Both the position numbers and the translations under genes were made by a program. This document shows, in pieces, positions 23,835 to 34,689 of a DNA stretch of 64,000 nucleotides. The stretch's first letter is position 1. Every line of letters starts with the position of its first letter. The notes below the pieces were generated by a model. That model saw only the letters and a list, made by a program, of their open reading frames with translations. It searched no databases and had not been told where the DNA came from. The stretch is from the NCBI RefSeq assembly GCF_001441165.1, contig NZ_CP013126.1, forward strand, positions 2,943,551 to 3,007,550, in the 5' to 3' direction. The DNA is from Acidipropionibacterium acidipropionici (GTDB taxonomy: Bacteria > Actinomycetota > Actinomycetes > Propionibacteriales > Propionibacteriaceae).

Positions 23835-24431
23835 GTGACCCCAGACCCTCACATCGACTTCATCAGCGACTTCGCCTCCGTGCGCGGCCGGGTCGCCGAT
23901 CACGCCTGGCGCCCGGAGCTCGCGGTCTCCGAGATCCCGGCCCCCACCCGGATCGCCCCCGACGCCCTGGCGCTGGAGGCCGTCGTCCGCGACGGCGACG
24001 CCCAGCTGGGCACCGGCCGCCTCATCATCCTCCACGACCCCGCCGGGAGCGAGTCCTGGCAGGGCACCTTCCGGCTGGTGACGATGGCCCGCGCCGATGT
24101 CGATCCGGAGATGGCCACCGATCCCCTGCTGGCCCCGGTCGCCCGCTCCTGGCTCACCGACTCCCTGAACAGCAGAGGAGCCGCGTACCTCGCCCTGGCC
24201 GGTACCGCGACCTCGGTGGTCAGCCGACCCTTCGGCCAGCTCGACGAGGAGCCCGACGAGAACCGGGTGGAGCTGCGCGCCTCGTGGACGCCGCTGCTCA
24301 CCGACCCCGGCGACATCGCCGGGCACCTGGCCGGCTGGCAGGACCTGCTGTGCCACGCCTGCGGTCTCCCGCCGCTGCCCGAGGGAGTGCTCCGGCTCAA
24401 GCCGCGCCACGCGGACGAGGACCAGGCGTGA
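23835..24431 (+). CDS. DUF3000 family protein
   Basis: The 198-residue protein matches the actinobacterial DUF3000 family: a R-P-E-L-x3-E-I-P-A-P motif near the start, a D-P-x-G-x-E-x-W-x-G-T-F-R-L-V strand, and R-A-S-W-T-P near the end. The function is unknown. It is invariably found before ribonuclease D and dxs in actinobacteria, and that order holds here. The start is a GTG preceded by a TANNNT box, so it may lack a leader. Its stop overlaps the rnd start (GTGA), so the two are coupled. Confidence 0.82.
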   Translation: MTPDPHIDFISDFASVRGRVADHAWRPELAVSEIPAPTRIAPDALALEAVVRDGDAQLGTGRLIILHDPAGSESWQGTFRLVTMARADVDPEMATDPLLAPVARSWLTDSLNSRGAAYLALAGTATSVVSRPFGQLDEEPDENRVELRASWTPLLTDPGDIAGHLAGWQDLLCHACGLPPLPEGVLRLKPRHADEDQA

Positions 24432-25684
24432 ACGAGTCCGAGCTGCCCGTCCTGAACGCCCCCGCCGAGGGAGTCCCCCCGCTCATCGCGACCCCCGACG
24501 CGCTGGATCGCGCCGCGGAGCTCATCGCATCGGGAACCGGCCCGGTGGCCATCGACACCGAACGGGCCCACGGCTACTGCTACGACACCCGGGCCTATCT
24601 CATCCAGCTGCGCCGCGAGGGGTCCGGCACCCACCTGGTGGATCCGGCCGCTCTGGACCCCGAGGGACCCGGGTCGGGGCTGGGCCCGCTGGCCGAGGCA
24701 CTGGAGGGCACCGAGTGGATCCTGCACGCCGCCACCCAGGACATGCCCTGCCTGGCCCGGGAGGGGCTGCGCCCCCACCGCATCTTCGACTCCGAGCTGG
24801 CGGGACGGCTGCTGGGCCTGCCCCGGGTCGGCCTGGGGCCCATGGTCGAGCAGTACTTCGGTGTCCACCTGCTCAAGGAGCACTCCGCGGCGGACTGGTC
24901 CACCCGCCCGCTGCCCGCCGACTGGCTGGTCTACGCCGCCCTCGACGTCGAGCTGCTCATCGGGCTGCGCGAGCGCCTGCTCGCCGACCTCGCCGAGGCA
25001 GGCAAGGCCGGCTGGGCCCGCGAGGAGTTCGAGCACCTGGCCCGGATCGGCGCCGAGCTGCCCGACCACCAGCCCGAACCCGACCCGTCACGCTGGCGGC
25101 GCACCAGCGGCCTCCACGACGTGGCGACCCGGGCCGGCCTCGAGCTGGTCAAGGACCTGTGGTGGGCCCGCGAGACGGTGGCACGGCGCGTCGACATCGC
25201 CCCCGGGAGGATCGTCAACGACCGCGCCATCTCGGCCCTCGGGGTCCGCTGCGGCGACCGTGTGACCCTGGAGCCGGCCGATCTGCTGGGATCCTCCGGG
25301 TTCCGGCGAGGACGGGCCAGGCGCTACACCGAGGACTGGGAGCGCGCCCTGGAGCGGGCCCGCAGCACCGCCGAGTCCGACTACCCGCCGCGCAGGGCGC
25401 CGCAGGAGGGGCCCCCGCCGCCCCGCTCCTGGGACCGCCATCACCCCGACGAGGCGGCGCGGTGGCAGGCGGTGCGCCCGGCCATGAACCGGCGGGCCGA
25501 GGAGCTCGCCCTTCCCCCGGAGAACCTCATCTCCCCCGACTGGCTCCGCCGGCTCGCCTGGCGGCCCCCGGTCGACCGGTCCCCCGCCGGTGTCGACGCC
25601 TTCCTGGCCGATCTGGGCGCCAGGCAGTGGCAGCGCAATCTGGTCTGCGGTGAGCTCTCACGCCTGCTGAGCGGCCTGCGCTGA
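24428..25684 (+). CDS. rnd: Ribonuclease D-like 3'-5' exonuclease with HRDC domain
   Basis: The 418-residue protein has the DEDD exonuclease motifs: V-A-I-D-T-E-R (Exo I), the H-A-A-T-Q-D-M (Exo II) region and Y-A-A-L-D-V-E-L-L (Exo III). HRDC-type helical repeats follow, including the R-x-I-V-N-D segment. RNase D enzymes trim tRNA and other small RNA 3' ends in the cytosol. The GTG at 24428 overlaps the DUF3000 stop. It converges with dxs, the two reading frames overlapping by 27 nt. Confidence 0.88.
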   Translation: MNESELPVLNAPAEGVPPLIATPDALDRAAELIASGTGPVAIDTERAHGYCYDTRAYLIQLRREGSGTHLVDPAALDPEGPGSGLGPLAEALEGTEWILHAATQDMPCLAREGLRPHRIFDSELAGRLLGLPRVGLGPMVEQYFGVHLLKEHSAADWSTRPLPADWLVYAALDVELLIGLRERLLADLAEAGKAGWAREEFEHLARIGAELPDHQPEPDPSRWRRTSGLHDVATRAGLELVKDLWWARETVARRVDIAPGRIVNDRAISALGVRCGDRVTLEPADLLGSSGFRRGRARRYTEDWERALERARSTAESDYPPRRAPQEGPPPPRSWDRHHPDEAARWQAVRPAMNRRAEELALPPENLISPDWLRRLAWRPPVDRSPAGVDAFLADLGARQWQRNLVCGELSRLLSGLR

Positions 25685-27553
25685 GGCCGGGATCCGCCCG
25701 GCGAGGTCGCGGACCGACGCCGCGATGCCCTCGGCGTCCAGCCCCAGCCGGTGCAGCAGGGCCGAGCGGGAGGCGTGTGGCAGATAGGCCTGGGGGATGC
25801 CCAGTTCCCGCACCGGCGTCCACACCCCCCGCAGCCTCAGCTCCTGGGACAGGCGCGAACCCAGCCCGCCGACCACCAGCCCGTCCTCGACGCTGACCAC
25901 CGCCCTGCTGGACGCCGCGGCGTCCAGCAGGGCGTCGCAGATCGGCAGGTCCCAGTGCGGGCTGACGACCGTGGCGGCGGGCCCGTCGAGCAGCCGGGCG
26001 GCCTCCAGGGTCTCGCCGCACAGCTGGCCGTGGCACACCAGCAGCAGCCCCTCGGGGTCCCCCTCCTGAAGGATGTCCAGCCCCTCCCGATCGGCCACCA
26101 CCGGGATCTCATCGGGCATCCGGTCCTTGGAGTAGCGGATCACGGTGGGCCCGTCGTCGATCCCGACGGCCTCGTGGAGAAGGCCGACGAGGTGGCCGCG
26201 GTCCCTCGGGGAGGCCAGTCGCAGGCCTGGCACCAGGCCGCACATGGACATGTCCCACATGCCGTTGTGACTCGCCCCGTCGGTACCGGTCAGGCCCGCC
26301 CGGTCAAGCACCACGGTGACCCCCTGGTGGTGCATCCCGACGTCCATCAGGAGCTGGTCGAAGGCCCTGTTGAGGAAGGTGGCGTAGAGGGCGACGACCG
26401 GATGCATCCCGGCGGCCGACAGTCCCGCCGCCATGGTGAGGGCGTGCTGCTCTGCGATCCCGACGTCCAGCACCCGGTCGCCGAAGCGCTCGGCGAAGGG
26501 GGCCAGGCCGACCGGATGGAGCATCGCCGCGGTGACGGCCACGACATCGTCGCGCTGCTCGCCTATCTCGGTCATCGTCTCGGCGAAGGTGGAGGTCCAG
26601 GTGGCGCCGCGGTCGGTGGCCAGCGGCTCGCAGGTCACCGGGTCCATCGCGCCGACGGTGTGGAAGTGGTCCTCCTCGTCGCGCTCGGCCGCCGGGTAGC
26701 CCTTGCCCTTGGAGGTGATGGTGTGCACGATGACCGGCTGCCGGTAGCGCCTGGCCATCTCCAGCACCCGTTCCATGGCCCCCAGGTCGTGGCCGTCGAC
26801 CGGGCCAAGATATTTGATGCCCAGATCGGAGAAGATGCCCTGCTGGCCGATCAGCGCGTCCTTCACCCCGGTCTTGACCCCGTGCATGAGGCCGTAGACC
26901 TGGCGGCCCAGGGGTTTGTCGGTGACGTGCTGCTTGATCCGGTCGAGGGTCTCCTCGTAGCGCGGGTCGGTGCGGATCGCCGAGAGCCGGTTGGCCAGTC
27001 CGCCGACCGTCGGGTAGTAGGAGCGACCGTTGTCGTTGACGACGATGACCAGTCTCAGGTCCTGGCGGGCGGCGATGGAGTCCAGGGCCTCCCAGGCCAT
27101 GCCACCGGTCAGGGCCCCGTCGCCGATGACGGCGACGACTGTGCGGTCCTCCCCACGCAGCCGGATCCCCTCCGCGATCCCCTCGGCCCACGACAGGGAG
27201 GTGGAGGCGTGGGAGTTCTCCACCCAGTCGTGAGGGGACTCCGAGCGCGACGGGTAGCCCGACAGGCCGCCCTCCCGGCGCAGTGTGTCGAAATCGCCGG
27301 CCCGGCCGGTGAGGATCTTGTGGACGTAGCCCTGGTGCCCGGTGTCAAAGATGATCGGATCATTCGGGGAGTCGAAGACCCGGTGGATGGCGAGGGTGAG
27401 CTCCACCACGCCGAGGTTCGGGCCGAGATGGCCCCCGGTGCGGGAGACGTGCTCGATGAGGAACCGCCGGATCTCGGTGGCCAGTTTCTCGGTCTGTCCG
27501 TCCGACAGTTCACGCAGATCATCGGGACAGGAGATGTCGTCGAGCAGTGCCAT
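25658..27553 (-). CDS. dxs: 1-deoxy-D-xylulose-5-phosphate synthase
   Basis: The 631-residue thiamine-diphosphate enzyme makes DXP from pyruvate and glyceraldehyde 3-phosphate, the entry to the MEP isoprenoid pathway. Visible motifs are the N-terminal S-R-T-G-G-H-L-G-P-N-L-G-V-V-E-L, the thiamine-binding G-D-G-A-L-T-G-G-M-A-W-E-A, the transketolase-type Y-A-T-F-L-N-R-A-F-D-Q, and a C-terminal transketolase C domain. TAGGAT lies 7 nt before the ATG at 27553, which could act as a -10 of a leaderless message or, through AGGA, as a ribosome site. A upstream ATG at 27598 is inside the terminator and is rejected. Confidence 0.95.
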   Translation of the reverse strand: MALLDDISCPDDLRELSDGQTEKLATEIRRFLIEHVSRTGGHLGPNLGVVELTLAIHRVFDSPNDPIIFDTGHQGYVHKILTGRAGDFDTLRREGGLSGYPSRSESPHDWVENSHASTSLSWAEGIAEGIRLRGEDRTVVAVIGDGALTGGMAWEALDSIAARQDLRLVIVVNDNGRSYYPTVGGLANRLSAIRTDPRYEETLDRIKQHVTDKPLGRQVYGLMHGVKTGVKDALIGQQGIFSDLGIKYLGPVDGHDLGAMERVLEMARRYRQPVIVHTITSKGKGYPAAERDEEDHFHTVGAMDPVTCEPLATDRGATWTSTFAETMTEIGEQRDDVVAVTAAMLHPVGLAPFAERFGDRVLDVGIAEQHALTMAAGLSAAGMHPVVALYATFLNRAFDQLLMDVGMHHQGVTVVLDRAGLTGTDGASHNGMWDMSMCGLVPGLRLASPRDRGHLVGLLHEAVGIDDGPTVIRYSKDRMPDEIPVVADREGLDILQEGDPEGLLLVCHGQLCGETLEAARLLDGPAATVVSPHWDLPICDALLDAAASSRAVVSVEDGLVVGGLGSRLSQELRLRGVWTPVRELGIPQAYLPHASRSALLHRLGLDAEGIAASVRDLAGRIPASAQAAQQA

Positions 27554-27560
27554 GGGCCCG

Positions 27561-27566
27561 ATCCTA
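27561..27566 (-). promoter_or_regulatory. Putative -10 element for dxs
   Basis: TAGGAT on the minus strand is 7 nt before the dxs ATG. It directly follows the acnA terminator, so dxs needs its own promoter. Confidence 0.5.
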
Positions 27567-27591
27567 TTGCCCGGGTGGGAACTGCGAGGAC

Positions 27592-27629
27592 GCATCACGG
27601 CCCCGGCCGACGGGCCGGGGCCGTGATGC
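27592..27629 (-). terminator. acnA terminator
   Basis: Perfect 17-bp arms (27592-27608 and 27613-27629) enclose the loop GACG. It lies 34 nt after the acnA stop and ahead of dxs. There is no T tract, as usual for terminators in this genome. Confidence 0.7.
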
Positions 27630-27637
27630 TCTCAGCG

Positions 27638-27662
27638 GATCAGGCGGACGCCGCTGTACTGA

Positions 27663-27677
<15 letters not shown>
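27638..27677. repeat. Short direct repeat spanning the acnA stop
   Basis: A 17-bp sequence at 27638-27654 recurs at 27661-27677 with a 23-bp period. The gene-proximal copy contains the acnA stop codon and last Ala codons; the other lies between the stop and the terminator. It looks like a small local duplication. Confidence 0.7.
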
Positions 27678-30338
<2,661 letters not shown>

Positions 30339-30419
30339 CCGAACTCCAAGCTGTAGCGGGCTGGAAATCTCTGGGACCCATCATGGCCCCATGGGTGCCG
30401 GGCCGCGCCGGAACGAAAA

Positions 30420-30437
30420 TATCTTGACGTCAAGATA
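30420..30437. promoter_or_regulatory. Perfect 18-bp palindrome upstream of acnA (candidate operator)
   Basis: TATCTTGACGTCAAGATA reads identically on both strands and stands out in GC-rich DNA. It overlaps the stop codon of the small CxxC gene and lies 82-99 nt before the acnA start, where the promoter should be; it includes a TTGACG that could act as -35 on the minus strand. Its form resembles MarR-family operators, but no such regulator is nearby, so the binding protein is unknown. Confidence 0.6.
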
Positions 30438-30654
30438 CCACGTTCGGCACGCCGTCAGAAGGACCGGCGACGGCCTCTTCGCGGCTTCGGGCCGTCCCCG
30501 CGCCTGTTCTGTAGGTGCTCAGCAGGTCCCTCAGCTCCGGATCGTCCATCACCAGGTAGACAAGCCCGCAGTCGGCGGGACCGGTGACATTGAGCTGGCA
30601 CAGCGAGCACGGCTCCCCCGGTCGCAACGGGCATCGCGGCGTCGGCACAGCCAT
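30430..30654 (-). CDS. Small cysteine-rich protein (DUF6767-like)
   Basis: The 74-residue protein has the start C-P-L-R-P-G-E-P-C-S-L-C-Q with three cysteines and a fourth in A-D-C-G-L-V-Y, then a V-M-D-D-P-E-L-R-D-L-L helix. This looks like a small zinc- or iron-binding domain of the kind found in propionibacteria as DUF6767; the family name is from memory and not checked. It is coupled to the upstream methyltransferase (TGATG overlap). The methyltransferase is itself predicted to be a 4Fe-4S protein, so a link to RNA modification is possible (inference). Confidence 0.65.
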   Translation of the reverse strand: MAVPTPRCPLRPGEPCSLCQLNVTGPADCGLVYLVMDDPELRDLLSTYRTGAGTARSREEAVAGPSDGVPNVVS

Positions 30655-31886
30655 CAGGACTGCCTCTCGGACGCGCGAAGTGTCGCTGTGTCGGACGCGC
30701 GAAGTATCGCGACGCACTCGATGTGATGGGTCATCGGGAACAGGTCGAAGGCCCTGATCGAGACCGGCCGGTATCCCTGCTCGGCGAACAGCGACAGATC
30801 CCGGGCCAGAGCCGCCGGGTCGCAGGCGACATGGGCGACGGCCCTCGGGCGCACCGCGGCGACCTGGCCCACCACCTTGCGTCCGGCCCCCTTGCGGGGC
30901 GGGTCCAGCACGACGAGGTCCGCGCGATGCCACAGCTTCGGCATCATCCGGTCGGTGCGACCCGCCAGGAACCGTGCCCCCGGCACGTTCCGCCGCGCCA
31001 GGCCGGCGGCGGCCCGGGAGATCTCCACCCCCTCCACCTGCACCCCGGCGTCGGCCAGCAGGCCGGCGAACAGCCCCACGCCGCAGTACAGATCCAGGGC
31101 CCGCTCCCCCGAGCGGGGTGCCAGCCCGCCGAGGACGGCCTCGGCGAGCACCGTGGCGGCGCGGGTGTGCACCTGCCAGAAGCCGTCCGCACCCACCTTC
31201 CAGGTCCGCCTCTGCGCCCCGGCCAGCGGCGCTCCGTGGTCCAGGGACTCGGCGAGCAGCACCGGGCCGGCGACCCGCCTGCCGTCGGCGAGCACCCCCA
31301 CCGTCGGTTCGGCGGTGGTGGCCCCGGCGACCGCCACGGCGACCTGCTCGGCGCCGGCCACCGCCGTCTCGGCGGCCCGCCGCCCGGCCGGATGGGCGAT
31401 CGGGCAGCCGTCGGCGGGCACCGGGACCAGGTCGTGGGAGCGGAATGCCCGCAGCGCCGGACGGTCCTCCTCGACGCCGTAGCGCATCCGGGTGCGCCAG
31501 CCCAGACCGTTCTCGTGGTCGTCCGCCGGCTCCACCACGCCGTCCCAGTCGATGCCTGCGCCACGGCTCAGCTGCTCGGCCACCACCCGGCGCTTGAGTT
31601 CGCGCTGGAAGGCGAGATCGACGTGCTGGAAGTCGCAGCCGCCGCAGCGCTGAGCGACCGGGCACGGGGGCACCACCCGGTGCTCATCGGCCCTCAGCAC
31701 CTCGCTCACCGTGGCGAACCAGTGGGAGGCCTTCGAGTCGTCGATCATCTCGGCACGGACCCGCTCCCCCGGCAGGCCGCCGCGCACGAAGACCACCCGG
31801 CCCTCGTGACGGGCCACGCAGAAACCCCCGTGCGCGATCGCGCCGAGCTCCAGGTCAAGGACAGCGGGATGTGTGGACATCGACAC
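30654..31886 (-). CDS. TrmA/RlmD-type RNA m5U methyltransferase-like protein
   Basis: The 410-residue protein has an N-terminal TRAM-like OB fold (G-x-C-V-A-R-H-E-G-R-V-V-F-V-R-G), an Fe-S cluster region C-P-V-A-Q-R-C-G-G-C, and a Rossmann methyltransferase domain with L-D-L-Y-C-G-V-G-L-F, L-D-P-P-R-K-G-A-G and the catalytic Cys in V-A-C-D-P. These mark RumA/TrmA-family enzymes that methylate uridine C5 in rRNA or tRNA using SAM. The RNA target cannot be assigned. The order with the KimA-like transporter and two TrkA genes equals that of M. tuberculosis Rv2689c-Rv2692. Confidence 0.87.
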   Translation of the reverse strand: MSMSTHPAVLDLELGAIAHGGFCVARHEGRVVFVRGGLPGERVRAEMIDDSKASHWFATVSEVLRADEHRVVPPCPVAQRCGGCDFQHVDLAFQRELKRRVVAEQLSRGAGIDWDGVVEPADDHENGLGWRTRMRYGVEEDRPALRAFRSHDLVPVPADGCPIAHPAGRRAAETAVAGAEQVAVAVAGATTAEPTVGVLADGRRVAGPVLLAESLDHGAPLAGAQRRTWKVGADGFWQVHTRAATVLAEAVLGGLAPRSGERALDLYCGVGLFAGLLADAGVQVEGVEISRAAAGLARRNVPGARFLAGRTDRMMPKLWHRADLVVLDPPRKGAGRKVVGQVAAVRPRAVAHVACDPAALARDLSLFAEQGYRPVSIRAFDLFPMTHHIECVAILRASDTATLRASERQS

Positions 31887-31889
31887 CTC

Positions 31890-33920
31890 TCAGTTCTTCG
31901 GGGCCTCCACAGTACGCGCGGAATCCCGCCAGGAGCGCGGATCGTCGCGCCGCCAGCGCTGCTCGGCCGCCTCCGAGGAGCGCAACTGGTAGGGCACGGT
32001 GGAGATGAGGACTCCGGGCATGAAGTGCAGCCGGGTCCGGATCACCAGACCGGTCTGATTGTGCAGCACCTGCTCCCACCAGTGGCCCACGACGTACTCA
32101 GGGATGAACACCTCCACCATGTCGCGGGGGTTCTCGCTGCGGATCCGCCGGATGTGCTCGATGAACGGATTGGTGACCTCGCGGTACGGCGAGGCGATCA
32201 CCTTGAGGGGCACGTCGATATCCTCCTCGTCCCAGCGCTCGAGGACCTGTTCGGTGACATCGGGGTCGACGTCCACGGTCGTGGCCTCGAGGAAGGTCGG
32301 CACCGTGGCCTTGGCGAACTGCAGGGCCCTCATGGTGGGCTTGTTGAGATCGGAGACGAGCACCACGGCGTGCACCCTGGACGGCAGCGCCCGGTCGGAG
32401 GCGCTCGAGAGGGCCAGCTCGCGCTTCACCGCGTCGTAGTGACTCCGGATCGCCTTCATCCCGATGAACACCACCGCCATCGCCAGCAGAGCCAGGTAGG
32501 CGCCGTGGACGAACTTGGAGACGAGGATGATGATCAGCACCACGCCGGTCATCGCCAGGCCGACGGCATTGATGATCCGGGAGCGCTGCCAGCGACGCCG
32601 CTCCCGACGGTCGGCCCGGGTGTCGGTGCGCAGCCGGCGGGTCCAGTGCCGCAGCATCCCGGTCTGGCTGACGGTGAAGGAGATGAACACCCCCACCACG
32701 TAGAGCTGGATGAGTGCGGTGACCGATGCGTTGAACACCAGGACCAGGACGGCGGCCCCCACCGCCAGGGTGATGATGCCGTTGGAGAAGGCCAGCCGGT
32801 CGCCGCGGGTGTGGAGCTGCCGGGGCAGGTAGCCGTCCTTGGCGAGGATGGAGCTGAGCACCGGGAAGCCGTTGAAGGCGGTGTTGGCGGCCAGGAAGAG
32901 GATCACCATGGTGGTGATGATCATGATGTAGAAACCGGGCCGGAATGACGTGTAGAAGACGGCCTGGGCGAGCTGCCCCACGACTGTCGACTGGGCCTCG
33001 ATCACCTGTCCGTCGGGTCCCACCAGGCGCGAGGCGCCGCCCTGCTCGTCGAACATCTTCACCCCGGTGACACGGGCGAGCACGATGATGCCGATGAGCA
33101 TGGAGACCGCGATCGCACCGAGCAGCGCGAGGGTCGCTGCCGCGTTGCGGGACTTCGGCTCGCGGAAGGAGGGCACCCCGTTGGAGATGGCCTCGACTCC
33201 GGTCAGCGCCGCACAGCCCGACGAGAAGGTGCGGGCCAGCAGGGCGACCATCGCCAGGCCGGCCAGGGAGGCGTACTGCGGGGATCCCTCGACGGTGGCC
33301 GACGCGGTCGGGGCGCGCAACTGGTCGCCCATCACGTAGATCTGGGTCAGTCCCCAGATCACCATGGCCGCCACGCTCACCATGAAGGCGTAGACCGGGA
33401 TCGCGAAGAAGGAGCCGGACTCCCTGGTGCCTCTCAGGTTCATGCCGGCCAGCACCAGGATCACCCCGGCCGCGATGATCCCCTCATGACCGCGGATGGC
33501 CGGGATCATCGCCTCGGCGTTCTGCACCCCCGAGGAGACCGACACCGCCACGGTGAGCACGTAGTCGACGAGCAGGGAGCTGGCCACCACGAGTCCGGCG
33601 TTGGAGCCGAGGTTCTTGGTGGCCACCTCGTAGTCGCCTCCGCCGGACGGATAGGCGTGCACGGTCTGGCGGTAGGACAGCACCACCACGAGCATGACGC
33701 AGGCGACCGCGATGCCGATCTTCCAGGAGAAGGCGAATCCGGCGGCTCCGGCCAGCGACAGGGTGATGAGGATCTCGTCGGGCGCGTAGGCGACACTCGA
33801 CAGGGCGTCGGAGGCGAAGACGGGCAGGGCGATCCTCTTGGGCAGAAGGGTCTGCCCGAGAGAGGAACTCTCGAGTTTGCGACCGATGAGCACGCGCTTG
33901 ACGGCCTGCGATAGTTTCAC
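31890..33920 (-). CDS. KimA-like potassium transporter (APC superfamily)
   Basis: The 676-residue protein matches KimA (YdaO) along its N-terminal half: K-R-V-L-I-G-R-K-L, S-D-A-L-S-S-V-A-Y, L-S-Y-R-Q-T-V-x-A-Y-P-S-G-G-G, and S-L-L-V-D-Y-V-L-T-V-A-V-S. About twelve membrane segments follow, then a cytosolic C-terminal domain of about 190 residues with a USP-like fold (V-H-A-V-V-L-V-S-D-L-N-K-P-T near its start). KimA of Bacillus is a high-affinity K+ importer controlled by c-di-AMP. It is divergent from two TrkA RCK proteins, which suggests a K+ uptake system. The start is a GTG at 33920; a longer open frame is not coding. Confidence 0.72.
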   Translation of the reverse strand: MKLSQAVKRVLIGRKLESSSLGQTLLPKRIALPVFASDALSSVAYAPDEILITLSLAGAAGFAFSWKIGIAVACVMLVVVLSYRQTVHAYPSGGGDYEVATKNLGSNAGLVVASSLLVDYVLTVAVSVSSGVQNAEAMIPAIRGHEGIIAAGVILVLAGMNLRGTRESGSFFAIPVYAFMVSVAAMVIWGLTQIYVMGDQLRAPTASATVEGSPQYASLAGLAMVALLARTFSSGCAALTGVEAISNGVPSFREPKSRNAAATLALLGAIAVSMLIGIIVLARVTGVKMFDEQGGASRLVGPDGQVIEAQSTVVGQLAQAVFYTSFRPGFYIMIITTMVILFLAANTAFNGFPVLSSILAKDGYLPRQLHTRGDRLAFSNGIITLAVGAAVLVLVFNASVTALIQLYVVGVFISFTVSQTGMLRHWTRRLRTDTRADRRERRRWQRSRIINAVGLAMTGVVLIIILVSKFVHGAYLALLAMAVVFIGMKAIRSHYDAVKRELALSSASDRALPSRVHAVVLVSDLNKPTMRALQFAKATVPTFLEATTVDVDPDVTEQVLERWDEEDIDVPLKVIASPYREVTNPFIEHIRRIRSENPRDMVEVFIPEYVVGHWWEQVLHNQTGLVIRTRLHFMPGVLISTVPYQLRSSEAAEQRWRRDDPRSWRDSARTVEAPKN

Positions 33921-34008
33921 GGGCGGCCACTCTACTTCCGAGAGGGCGGTGGTGAACCACCAGCCCACCAGGGTGCAGAATGTGATCGGACTAATGACGG
34001 GAGAGGAC

Positions 34009-34671
34009 GTGCACATCGTCATCATGGGATGCGGCAGGGTCGGATCCAGCCTGGCCAGATCGCTGGAGAAGCGGGGCCACAGCGTGGTGGTCATCGACAC
34101 CGACGCCGACTCCTTCCGTCGGCTCGGCCCGGAGTTCAAGGGGTCGACGGTCAAGGGGGTCGGCTTCGACCGCACCGTTCTGGAGAAGGCCGACATCCGC
34201 AACGCCGACGGCTTCGCCGCGGTCTCCAGCGGTGACAACTCGAATGTGCTGGCCGCCCGGGTGGTGCGCGAGGAGTTCGGCCTCGACAATGTGGTCGCCC
34301 GCATCTACGACCAGGGACGCGCCGAGGTGTACGAGAGGCTCGGCATCCCGACCGTCGCCACCGTGCGCTGGGCCGCCGACCAGGTGCTGCGCAGCCTCAT
34401 GCCGGAGGGGTCCGAGCCGGCCTGGCGCGACCCGTCGGGGCAGGCCAGGCTGATCCGCATCAACACCCATGCCGGATGGGTGGGCATGAAGATCAGCACC
34501 ATCCAGGCCCAGATCCACACGCCACTGCCGTTCCTGCAGCGTTTCGGGACAGGCATCGTGCCCGATCCCTCCACCCTGCTCCAGGACGGGGACGTCGTCT
34601 ACGCGGCGGTGGAGGTGGAGCGGGTGCCCGAGGTCGAGCGTCTGCTCGCCGCGCCTCCGGCCCGTCGCTGA
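34009..34671 (+). CDS. ceoB: TrkA potassium-uptake regulatory protein (CeoB type)
   Basis: The 220-residue protein has a Rossmann N-domain (H-I-V-I-M-G-C-G-R-V-G-S-S-L-A) with the nucleotide-binding Asp in V-V-I-D-T-D and a C-terminal RCK/TrkA-C domain (about residues 140-215). TrkA proteins gate K+ transporters in response to NAD(H) or nucleotides. The GTG at 34009 is preceded by GGGAGAGGAC. It is followed 18 nt later by a second TrkA, as CeoB/CeoC in mycobacteria. Here the divergent KimA-like gene is the obvious candidate partner (inference). Confidence 0.85.
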   Translation: MHIVIMGCGRVGSSLARSLEKRGHSVVVIDTDADSFRRLGPEFKGSTVKGVGFDRTVLEKADIRNADGFAAVSSGDNSNVLAARVVREEFGLDNVVARIYDQGRAEVYERLGIPTVATVRWAADQVLRSLMPEGSEPAWRDPSGQARLIRINTHAGWVGMKISTIQAQIHTPLPFLQRFGTGIVPDPSTLLQDGDVVYAAVEVERVPEVERLLAAPPARR

Positions 34672-34689
34672 CCCACAGAAAGAGACCTC

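Noticed and set aside
33921-34008. c-di-AMP (ydaO-type) riboswitch in front of the KimA-like gene
   Set aside because: The gap to the divergent trkA gene is only 88 nt, and no matching pattern is visible.
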